From: Pseudomonadota bacterium
Lineage (GTDB): Bacteria; Pseudomonadota; Gammaproteobacteria; Steroidobacterales; GCA-2729495
NCBI GenBank assembly: GCA_963204745.1
Contig: CAUJHF010000059.1
Span: 1-62,352, forward strand
Reading direction: 5' to 3'
DNA: 62,352 bases
The notes under the pieces were generated by a model, which was given only the letters and a program-made list of their open reading frames with translations, was not told the DNA's origin and searched no databases. Position 1 is the stretch's first letter; each line of letters begins with the position of its first letter. Made by a program: the position numbers and the translations under genes. Positions 55,329 to 62,352 of this stretch are shown here, in pieces.

Positions 55329-57386
55329 ATGCGCCCGCTCAGTGTCATCGTTCTCGCCCTGCTCCTGCTCGCCTGCGACCGTCCCCGTACACCGCCTGTC
55401 TCCGGCGCGCCACCGCCACCTGCAGCAGATTCCCCTGCGGGCCATGGCTTCGACCCGGCAGATCTGGATGCGAATATCCGCCCGCAGGATGATTTCTGGC
55501 ATTACGTAAACGGCAAGTGGCTGGCACGAACCGACATTCCGGCCGACTGGTCCGGTTATGGAACCTTCCAGATACTGGCGGAGCGAACCGAGGAACAGCT
55601 GCACGCGCTGATCGGGACAAACGCAAAGTCTGCCGCTCCGGCCGGCTCTGACGCGCAGAAAATCGGCGACCTGTATACGAGCTTCATGGACGAGCGCCGG
55701 CTTGAAACGCTGGGCCTCAAGCCGCTGGCTGCAGACCTCGCGGCCATCGCAAATCTCCGCACGCATGAAGATGTGATCGCCTGGATGGGCTGCGCGCTGG
55801 CTACGGGCGTACAGGTGCCGATCGAGTTCTACGTGGACGCTGACGCCAGCGATCCGGACCGGAACCTGGCCTACATATGGCAGGGCGGTCTGGGCCTGCC
55901 CGACCGCGACTACTATCTGGCGGATACGGCCGAACTGGCCGAGACGCGCAAAGCCTATGCCGCCCACATTGGCCGGATGTTCAGTCTCGCCGGCTGGCAC
56001 GATGCGCATGCGCCGGACACGATCATGGCCATCGAGACGCGTATTGCCCGCAAGCACTGGACCGCAGTGCAAAACCGTGACGACGAAAAGATCTACGCCA
56101 ACCAGGTCGACTTCGTACAGGCGGCACGGCAGTCGCCCGGCTTCGACTGGCCGCGCTTTTTCAAGGCCGCGCAGCTTGAGCCACCCGACCGCTTCGTCAT
56201 CGCGCAGACTGACTACTTTGCGGCTCTCGGCCGGATTATCCGGGAAACACCCGTACGTGACTGGCAGACCTGGCTGCGCTTCAAGCTCCTGAAGAGCTAT
56301 GCGCCGTATCTGACAGCGGCGATCGTCACTGAGGATTTCGACTTTCAGGGCTGGATACTGCGTGGCCAGCAGCAGAACAAGGCGCGCTGGAAACTCGGCG
56401 TGCGGCTGGTCAGCCGCGAACTGGGCGAGTTGCTCGGCAAGAGCTATACAGCCCGGTATTTCCCGCCGGAATCAAGGCAGCGTATCGAGCACTTGATCAC
56501 CAACCTGCGCACGACTTTTCACGAATCCATCGGGCAGCTGGACTGGATGACACCGGAAACCCGCGCTGCCGCACAGGAAAAACTCGCGAAGTTCCGCAGC
56601 AAGGTCGGCTACCCGGAGCGCTGGCGGGACTATTCGGCACTGCGCATCTCGGCCGATGACCTGATCGGCAACATCCGTCGCACGCGCGCCTTTGCCTGGC
56701 GTCATGAAGCCGACAAGCTCAACCGGCCGGTGGATCGCGACGAATGGTTCATGTCGCCGCAGACGGTCAATGCCTACTATCAGCCCACCTACAACGAGAT
56801 CGTGTTTCCGGCCGCCATCCTCCAGCCACCATTCTTTGATCCGGCTGCGGACGATGCCTGGAACTACGGCAGTATCGGCGCCACCATCGGTCATGAGTTC
56901 AGTCACGGCTTTGACGATCAGGGCCGCAAATTCGATGGCGACGGACGCTTGCGCGACTGGTGGACGGCTGCAGATGCGGCCCGCTACACGCAGCGTGCAC
57001 ACTTGCTCGTGGAGCAGTACAACGCGTTCCAGCCACTGCCGAATTTCAGCATCAACGGCGAGCTCACGCTGGGCGAAAACCTGGCTGATCTGGCCGGCCT
57101 GGTGATGGCATACCGCGCCTGGCAGAACTCGCTGCACGGCAAGGAGGCGCCGGTGATCGACGGCTTCAGCGGTGCACAGCGCTTCTTCTTCGGTTACGCG
57201 CTCAGCTTTCGCGGCAAGGACCGGCCGGAGAGCCTGCAGGCGCAGTTGCTGAGTGACCCGCATTCACCGGACCAATACCGCGTAACCGGCACGCTGCAGA
57301 ATATGCCGGCGTTCTACGCTGCATTCGGCGTCACGGCGACTGACCGGATGTTCATCGCACCCGAAAAGCGCGTGGCGATCTGGTAG
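55329..57386 (+). CDS. M13 family metallopeptidase lipoprotein (neprilysin/PepO type)
   Basis: A 685-residue zinc endopeptidase of the neprilysin family. The signal (LSVIVLALLLLACDR) ends in a lipobox, so it is membrane-anchored. The zinc motif is H522-E523-F-S-H526, the third ligand is E583 in GENLADLAG, and the substrate-binding N-A-Y-Y motif is present (VNAYYQPTYNEIVFPAAI). Its Gly/Arg-rich C-terminus ends with VAIW, as usual for the family. It cleaves short peptides in the periplasm or outside. It starts 40 bases after the mini anti-sigma gene and may be in its operon. Confidence 0.93.
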   Translation: MRPLSVIVLALLLLACDRPRTPPVSGAPPPPAADSPAGHGFDPADLDANIRPQDDFWHYVNGKWLARTDIPADWSGYGTFQILAERTEEQLHALIGTNAKSAAPAGSDAQKIGDLYTSFMDERRLETLGLKPLAADLAAIANLRTHEDVIAWMGCALATGVQVPIEFYVDADASDPDRNLAYIWQGGLGLPDRDYYLADTAELAETRKAYAAHIGRMFSLAGWHDAHAPDTIMAIETRIARKHWTAVQNRDDEKIYANQVDFVQAARQSPGFDWPRFFKAAQLEPPDRFVIAQTDYFAALGRIIRETPVRDWQTWLRFKLLKSYAPYLTAAIVTEDFDFQGWILRGQQQNKARWKLGVRLVSRELGELLGKSYTARYFPPESRQRIEHLITNLRTTFHESIGQLDWMTPETRAAAQEKLAKFRSKVGYPERWRDYSALRISADDLIGNIRRTRAFAWRHEADKLNRPVDRDEWFMSPQTVNAYYQPTYNEIVFPAAILQPPFFDPAADDAWNYGSIGATIGHEFSHGFDDQGRKFDGDGRLRDWWTAADAARYTQRAHLLVEQYNAFQPLPNFSINGELTLGENLADLAGLVMAYRAWQNSLHGKEAPVIDGFSGAQRFFFGYALSFRGKDRPESLQAQLLSDPHSPDQYRVTGTLQNMPAFYAAFGVTATDRMFIAPEKRVAIW

Positions 57387-57420
57387 CTATACTGGTGCCC
57401 GGACACAAAGGCAGGCGAAG

Positions 57421-58377
57421 ATGATCTGGTTGAAACGCATTTTTCTCGGGTTGGCCAGCCTGCTGTTTGCCGGATGGCTGGCGCTGGTGGTCTATGCGTA
57501 CTGGCCAACCGGCATCACCGAGGTGCCGGCCCGCTCGCTGGCAGATCCCGGCGACAGGTTTGTCAGCGTAGACGGCCTCAAACTCCGCTACCACACCTGG
57601 GGTGAACCGGGGCCAGGCAAACCGGTCGCGGTGCTGCTCCATGGCTTCGGCAATTCCCTGCAGAGTTTCCGCCTCCTCGCCCCCCTGCTCACCACACACT
57701 ATTACGTCGTTGCGGTCGACATGCCGGGCTATGGCCTGTCTGCGAAGCCCGCGGACTTCGATTATCAAAATCCGCATCAGGCGCAGATGATCAAGGACTT
57801 CATCCGCGCACTTGGACTGAAGAACGTTGTCATCGGCGGCCATTCGCTGGGCGGCGCCATCGCCTTCCGGGTTGCACTGGACAATCCCGATGTCATCGGC
57901 CTGGTCGTCATGAACCCCGGCATCATTTCCACCGGCGTACCACCAATTGCCCGCTACATCTTCTTTCCGATGCAGCGCATCCAGGCAAAGCTGTTTGGCG
58001 ACCCCGAATTCCGCGCAAATTTCCTGCGCCGCTCGTTCATCGATCCCTCCATCGTCACCGATGAAGTCGTGAGGAATCTCAGCCTGACCGCGCAGAGCGA
58101 AGGCTATATGTCAGGCATGACCAGCCTGATGGGCCAGTACAGCGACGCCGATGAGGTACCGATGCTGTCGCAGCTCAAGGTGCCCTCGCTGATTGCCTGG
58201 GGCGCTCAGGACCGTGGCAAACCGGCCGGTGAATTCGGGCAGCTCCGTGCGCTGCTGCCGGACAATACCGCCGTCCTGGTGGCGGGCTCGGGCCACTACG
58301 TGCAGGAAGAGGCGCCGGCTGAAACCGCCGAGGCGATGAATGCCTTCGTCCAGCGGGTGATGCCGGCGACGCCATGA
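57421..58377 (+). CDS. Alpha/beta hydrolase with N-terminal membrane anchor
   Basis: A 318-residue alpha/beta hydrolase. The first 30 residues form a hydrophobic anchor (FLGLASLLFAGWLALVVYAYW). The oxyanion motif is HGFGN, the nucleophile is S142 in GHSLGGA, and the acid and base are D264 (WGAQDRG) and H292 (GSGHYVQEE), a complete triad. Substrates are likely small esters or epoxides; none can be named. Its stop overlaps the MerR gene by four bases (ATGA), linking it to the metal-response block. Confidence 0.88.
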   Translation: MIWLKRIFLGLASLLFAGWLALVVYAYWPTGITEVPARSLADPGDRFVSVDGLKLRYHTWGEPGPGKPVAVLLHGFGNSLQSFRLLAPLLTTHYYVVAVDMPGYGLSAKPADFDYQNPHQAQMIKDFIRALGLKNVVIGGHSLGGAIAFRVALDNPDVIGLVVMNPGIISTGVPPIARYIFFPMQRIQAKLFGDPEFRANFLRRSFIDPSIVTDEVVRNLSLTAQSEGYMSGMTSLMGQYSDADEVPMLSQLKVPSLIAWGAQDRGKPAGEFGQLRALLPDNTAVLVAGSGHYVQEEAPAETAEAMNAFVQRVMPATP

Positions 58378-59207
58378 CCGCACGCAAGCCGGCTACGCCG
58401 CCATCGGCACCGCGGAAAAACCTGACCATCGGCGCGCTCGCCAAACGCGCTCGCGTGGCACCTTCGGTGCTCCGCTACTACGAAAAGGAAGGCCTGCTCA
58501 GCCCCGGGCAGCGCACTGCCGCGGGCTACCGGCTTTATGGACCGGACGCCGAGCGCACCCTGCTGTTTATCAACCGCGCCAAACGGCTCGGCTTTTCGCT
58601 GGACGATATCCGGCAGTTTCTGGCAGCCGAACAACCGGAACAGAAGCCGCGCCAGAGAAAGGCCGCCAGGGGCAAAGCGGCGCCGGACAGCGATGTGACG
58701 AGAATTGCCGAGGACCGCTTTCTCGAAATCGAGCGCCGGCTGACCGAACTGCTGGTACTGAGGCATGAACTTGAGGTGTTCCTCCGCGAGATGTCCGGCC
58801 AACTGCCGGCAGCCGATGGTGCGCGGGAACTCTACCGGCGGCTCGTAGACCAGGTCTGCGGCCACAAGAGCACGCCGCGAACAGAAGCCGCTTCGCTGCG
58901 CTCACTGATGAAACGCATGGGCTGTGCGCTCGCGAGCTGGGATCGCGGCGACGTGCTGGATATATTGCGCGGGCGGCATATCCATGTCTGGCGCGAGACC
59001 GACGGCTACAGCGTACTGATACCAGGCGACGATGCGCGGATCGGCGCGGCACTCCGGCAGATCGCTGCCTCCGAAGCCGGCTGCGCCGCACATACCGAAC
59101 CCGAGGTGGAACATACCGCCGAAGGCCATGTTTTCTCGGCTCACGGTGACAACGCCTTCCTGTTTGCGCAGTTCTTCCTGGCTCTCGAGCACCGCCCAGC
59201 CCCTTGA
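58374..59207 (+). CDS. MerR-family transcriptional regulator
   Basis: A 277-residue regulator. Residues 15-85 form the MerR winged helix (LTIGALAKRARVAPSVLRYYEKEGLLSPGQRTAAGYRLYGPDAER), followed by the coiled coil (LTELLVLRHELEVFLREM). The C-terminus is longer than ZntR or CadR and carries a cysteine (VCGHKS) that could help bind metal. The next gene is a CPC-type P-type ATPase behind a promoter of MerR architecture, so it probably activates that gene on binding zinc, cadmium, lead or a related metal. It is coupled to the hydrolase upstream. Confidence 0.85.
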   Translation: MTARKPATPPSAPRKNLTIGALAKRARVAPSVLRYYEKEGLLSPGQRTAAGYRLYGPDAERTLLFINRAKRLGFSLDDIRQFLAAEQPEQKPRQRKAARGKAAPDSDVTRIAEDRFLEIERRLTELLVLRHELEVFLREMSGQLPAADGARELYRRLVDQVCGHKSTPRTEAASLRSLMKRMGCALASWDRGDVLDILRGRHIHVWRETDGYSVLIPGDDARIGAALRQIAASEAGCAAHTEPEVEHTAEGHVFSAHGDNAFLFAQFFLALEHRPAP

Positions 59208-59245
59208 TACGCCCGCCTCGACCCCGCCCGCCCTGACCCCGCCCC

Positions 59246-59277
59246 TTGACCCTCAAGCTGCCTTTAAGGTCGATCAT
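59246..59277 (+). promoter_or_regulatory. MerR-type promoter with 20-bp spacer
   Basis: A -35 box TTGACC (59246-59251) and a weak -10 box GATCAT (59272-59277) are 20 bp apart, too long for normal sigma-70 contact but typical of MerR-activated promoters. The spacer holds a GACC...GGTC dyad (59248-59251 and 59268-59271). Transcription would begin about 40 bases before the P-type ATPase ATG. The match in layout to known zntA/cadA promoters is from memory of the family. Confidence 0.7.
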
Positions 59278-59324
59278 TGCAGCCTGCAACCCGGATTTGC
59301 CGGGCTGGCGAGGATTTTTCTGCG

Positions 59325-61640
59325 ATGAACACGACTGTAGCGCCCGACGGACCTGGCCTGCGCATGAAGATCGGCGGGATGGACTGTGGCAGTTGTGCCC
59401 TGACCCTCGAACAGGCCCTGCGCACTCTGCCCGGCATAACGGCGGTAAACGTCAACTTCACGACTGAGACCCTGGAGGCACGCGGCTCGGCGCCGCGCGA
59501 TGCCGTCGAAGCGAAGATCCGCAGCCTGGGTTACCACATCATCGAAGGTACGGAAGCACGGCAGGCGCCGCGGCCGGAACTGCGCGGACTCAACGGCTTT
59601 TTGCGTTTCCTGGTCTCCGAAAGGCGGACGAAAATCGCGCTGGCGGTCACCGCCATTCTCGTGGCTGTGGTACTGGCCGACCTGCTGACTGGCACAGAAT
59701 TTGCGGATGTCGCCCTGCTGATAACCGTGGCCATCATCGGCGCGCCGATACTGCGCAAGGGCCTGCGCTCACTGCTGATCGCCAGACACGTCACCATTGA
59801 TCTGCTGATGGGCGTCGCCTCGGTCGGTGCGGTCGCCATCGGCGAAACCGGTGAAGCAGCGGCCGTGGTACTGCTGTTCACGCTGGGCGAAGCGCTCGAA
59901 GCCTACAGTGCGGAACGCTCGCGGGATGCACTGCGCAGCCTGCTGTCGCTGCAACCGGATGAAACCACCGTACTCGAACCGCACCACGGCGACCACGGTC
60001 CGCCTGCGGCAAAGGCCGGACAGCAGCACGGTCCCGACTGCAAGCACGACGATCATCGCCACAAGGCGCACGAGCCTGCCGTCCACTACCACCAGCGTCG
60101 CTACCCGACTTCGTCGGTGGCAGCAGGCGCGCGCATCCTGGTGAAACCGGGCGAACGGATTCCGCTGGATGGCCGGATCATCGACGGCAGTTCGAGCGTC
60201 AACCAGGCCGCTGTCACCGGTGAAAGCATGCCGGTAGACCGTACGGTCGGTGACGAGGTTCTGGCCGGCACCGTCAATGGTTCGGGTGCGCTGACCATCA
60301 ACGTGCTGCGCGTGGCCGGGGATTCCACCGTCGCACGGATCGCCGGCATGGTGGAGAAAGCGCTGGCAGAACGCACGCCGGCAGAACGCTTTATCGACCG
60401 TTTCGCGCGCTGGTACACGCCGCTCGTCTGCGCGCTTGCTGCCCTGATTGTCGCCATTCCGGTGCTCGCTTTCGGACAACCGTTTCTCGATCTGCCGGAT
60501 GGCACACACGGCTGGCTCTATCGCGGACTCGCCATGCTGATCATCGCCTGCCCCTGCGCGCTCATCATCAGTACACCTGTCACGGTCGTCAGCGCGCTTA
60601 CGCGGCTCGCACAACTCGGCGTGCTGGTGAAAGGCGGCGCCCAGCTCGACCGCATGGCCAACATCCACATCATTGCCTTTGACAAGACCGGTACGCTCAC
60701 TGCCGGTCAGCCCGCGGTAACCAGCATCCTCGGTCGCGACTGCCGGCATGAAGCGATTGCCGCGAACGACTGCAACATCTGTGAAGATGTGGTTGCGATC
60801 GCCGCTGCCGTCGAACAGGCATCCGAGCATCCGCTTGCCCAGGCAGTCGTCGCCTCAGCGCAATCCATGGGCGTATCTGGTCACTTCCCGCAGGCCACTG
60901 GCATTACGGCACACGTCGGCCGCGGCGTCTCCGGCGAAGTTTCCGGTGAACGTATTTCAGTCGGCACCCACGAACTTTTCGCGCACGGCAAGAACTGTGC
61001 GGAAGCCATCTGCGCCAGCGCTGCGGCCCTGCAGTCATCCGGCAAGACCGTGATGCTCGTCGGCCGCAGCAACGGCATGCTCGGCTACATCGGCGTCGAG
61101 GATCAGCCGCGCGCGGAAAGCGGGGCCGCGCTGGCCGAACTGCATGCGATGGATTCACGCATGAAGACGGTCATGCTGACCGGCGATCATCGCAATGTCG
61201 CTGAATCCGTTGCCAGCCAGATCGGCGGACTGGACGAGATCCGGGCCGGTCTCCTGCCGGAAGAAAAGCTGGGCGTAATCCGTCAGTTGCAAGCCGGCGG
61301 CAGCGTGGCAATGATCGGTGACGGCATCAACGATGCACCAGCGCTCGCGCAGGCCGATATCGGCATCGCGATGGGCGGTGGCGGCACGGCGCAGGCCATG
61401 GAAACAGCCGATGTCGTGCTGATGCAGGACGATCTGCGCAGCATTCCGCTGGTGCTCCGCGTCAGCCGACAGACCCGCAGAGTCGTACAGCAGAACATCA
61501 CGCTGAGCCTGGTATTGAAGGTTGCAGTGCTGGGACTCGCGATTCCCGGCATCGCGAGCCTGTGGCTCGCCGTGCTGGCCGACGTGGGCGCAACGCTGAT
61601 CGTCACGCTGAACGGCATGCGGCTGCTGCGGGCGCGCTGA
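59325..61640 (+). CDS. Heavy-metal P1B-type ATPase (Zn/Cd/Pb type) with His-rich insert
   Basis: A 771-residue metal-exporting ATPase. It has a single N-terminal heavy-metal-associated domain with G-M-D-C21-G-S-C24, the actuator motif TGES (298-301), the intramembrane metal site C409-P-C411, the phosphorylation motif D453-K-T-G-T, an HP motif (SEHPLAQ) and the hinge GDGIND at 665-670. It resembles ZntA/CadA. Residues 220-256 are an unusual insertion rich in His (ten His and one Cys) before the actuator domain, which may buffer or sense metal. The start at 59325 follows GAGGA; the earlier TTG frame is not needed. Confidence 0.93.
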   Translation: MNTTVAPDGPGLRMKIGGMDCGSCALTLEQALRTLPGITAVNVNFTTETLEARGSAPRDAVEAKIRSLGYHIIEGTEARQAPRPELRGLNGFLRFLVSERRTKIALAVTAILVAVVLADLLTGTEFADVALLITVAIIGAPILRKGLRSLLIARHVTIDLLMGVASVGAVAIGETGEAAAVVLLFTLGEALEAYSAERSRDALRSLLSLQPDETTVLEPHHGDHGPPAAKAGQQHGPDCKHDDHRHKAHEPAVHYHQRRYPTSSVAAGARILVKPGERIPLDGRIIDGSSSVNQAAVTGESMPVDRTVGDEVLAGTVNGSGALTINVLRVAGDSTVARIAGMVEKALAERTPAERFIDRFARWYTPLVCALAALIVAIPVLAFGQPFLDLPDGTHGWLYRGLAMLIIACPCALIISTPVTVVSALTRLAQLGVLVKGGAQLDRMANIHIIAFDKTGTLTAGQPAVTSILGRDCRHEAIAANDCNICEDVVAIAAAVEQASEHPLAQAVVASAQSMGVSGHFPQATGITAHVGRGVSGEVSGERISVGTHELFAHGKNCAEAICASAAALQSSGKTVMLVGRSNGMLGYIGVEDQPRAESGAALAELHAMDSRMKTVMLTGDHRNVAESVASQIGGLDEIRAGLLPEEKLGVIRQLQAGGSVAMIGDGINDAPALAQADIGIAMGGGGTAQAMETADVVLMQDDLRSIPLVLRVSRQTRRVVQQNITLSLVLKVAVLGLAIPGIASLWLAVLADVGATLIVTLNGMRLLRAR

Positions 61641-61659
61641 GACAGCACCGGCCCGACCG

Positions 61660-62352
61660 TCAGGCCGGGCGGACCGGCTTAGGATCCGGCACCTTGATAA
61701 ACATGAACCACAGCCAGACCAGCGCGGTCAGCAGCGCACCGCCGAGCATCGGTGCCGACGGCACCACGCTGTAAACCAGACCGCACAGGATCGGACCGAA
61801 AATCATGCCGACAGTCGGGGCGGCGGAGAGCAGACCGGCCACCGCACCCTGCTCCGCTGCAGTCACGCTGAGGCTGCCGGCTGCGTTCAGCGCCGGAGCG
61901 CAAAAGCCGAAACTGAAGCCAAACAGCGCGTAGCCCAGGTACAGGGCCATGACGCCCGGACCCCAGGCGATGATCAGCAGGGCCACGACCATGACGCCAA
62001 AACCGATCTTCAGCATCATCGCCGGCGTCGCTTTCCAGCGCTGCAGCACGACGGCCTGCACGAATACCGTCACGAAGGCCATCGCGAGCAGCGCCACCAT
62101 CATCGTGTGCTGGATGTCGACGGTTTCGGTCAGGCCGAAGCGGTCGGCGATGAAACCCGAAGTAATGGTCTGGATACCGGTAAAGACACCGAAGACCACG
62201 AACCAGCCCACCAGGTACGGCAGGATGCGCGGATCAAGGATGCGCAGCTTCGCCGTCGGCCCGCTCTGCACATGGCGTACCGGTTCGCGGAGACCGACGT
62301 ATGCCCAAATCCCCGCAGCCGCAGCCAGCATGGCAGCGGCGTACATCGGAAA
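61660..62352 (-). CDS. MFS transporter, C-terminal part (cut by window end)
   Basis: The final 230 codons or so of a major facilitator transporter; the frame continues off the right edge. The visible part has about six to seven helices (ILPYLVGWFVVFGVFTGIQTITSGF, MMVALLAMAFVTVFVQAVVL, GYALFGFSFGFCAPALNAAGSLSV, GLLSAAPTVGMIFGPILCGLVY). The segment LNAAGSLSVTAAEQGAVAG recalls the TetA/Bcr-type drug:proton antiporters. The substrate is unknown. It is convergent with the P-type ATPase; a weak CCCG/CGGG hairpin lies in the 19-bp gap. Confidence 0.85.
   Translation of the reverse strand, partial: FPMYAAAMLAAAAGIWAYVGLREPVRHVQSGPTAKLRILDPRILPYLVGWFVVFGVFTGIQTITSGFIADRFGLTETVDIQHTMMVALLAMAFVTVFVQAVVLQRWKATPAMMLKIGFGVMVVALLIIAWGPGVMALYLGYALFGFSFGFCAPALNAAGSLSVTAAEQGAVAGLLSAAPTVGMIFGPILCGLVYSVVPSAPMLGGALLTALVWLWFMFIKVPDPKPVRPA

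Overview
The window is about 62 kb of GC-rich bacterial chromosome with dense, short-spaced genes. The content points to a Gram-negative gammaproteobacterium: OprB-type porin, TonB-dependent receptor, type IV pilus minor pilin operon of the fimT-pilV-W-X-Y1-E type, AsmA/DUF748 protein, RhlE helicase, cd1 nitrite reductase, and REP-like palindromes with a GTAGGAGCG core of the sort known from Xanthomonadales and pseudomonads. I do not assign a genus. No rRNA, tRNA, CRISPR array, transposase, integrase or phage gene was recognised.

Layout. 1-4.4 kb: two paralogous luciferase-like flavin monooxygenases flank an acetyltransferase and a flavin-reductase remnant, followed by a porin behind a perfect 30-bp palindrome. 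4.4-9.9 kb: a minus-strand operon with PadR regulator, small secreted protein, adaptor, ATPase and two permeases (MacAB-like exporter in separate pieces). 10-16.7 kb: phytanoyl-CoA dioxygenase-like enzyme, nitronate monooxygenase-like enzyme, DUF255/thioredoxin-fold protein and TonB receptor. 16.8-19.9 kb: a cd1 nitrite reductase carrying an extra N-terminal cytochrome c, then UppP. 19.9-26.5 kb: the minor pilin operon, with nearly every junction a 4-base start/stop overlap. 26.7-28.5 kb: parvulin, deoxyribonucleotidase-like HAD, DUF2442 and cupin proteins, with a REP-like palindrome and a long hairpin.

28.5-40 kb: a molybdenum hydroxylase large subunit without its iron-sulfur partner, an SDR with a signal peptide, RhlE, a giant AsmA-like protein, DUF3617, a D,D-carboxypeptidase and a TPR membrane protein. 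39.7-44.5 kb: bactofilin, a methyltransferase-like protein, a Kef-type antiporter translationally coupled to a beta-carbonic-anhydrase-like protein, and a lipoprotein coupled to an M48 metalloprotease. 44.5-51 kb: SCO copper chaperone, then surface-polysaccharide genes (BioF2-like acetyltransferase, polysaccharide deacetylase, acyltransferase 3, GT4 and GT2). 51-62 kb: NYN-LOTUS protein, PQQ dehydrogenase with a small cysteine-rich secreted protein, an ECF sigma factor with a very short coupled partner and an M13 peptidase lipoprotein, and a metal-resistance block (hydrolase, MerR regulator, MerR-type 20-bp-spacer promoter, CPC-type P-type ATPase with a histidine-rich insert). The window ends inside an MFS transporter.

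The best leads are the compact coupled modules whose combination is unusual (sigma factor/mini anti-sigma/M13 peptidase; antiporter/altered carbonic anhydrase; PQQ dehydrogenase/cysteine-rich protein), the cytochrome c-cd1 nitrite reductase fusion, and several strong unexplained palindromes in intergenic DNA. None of these proves a new system from sequence alone.
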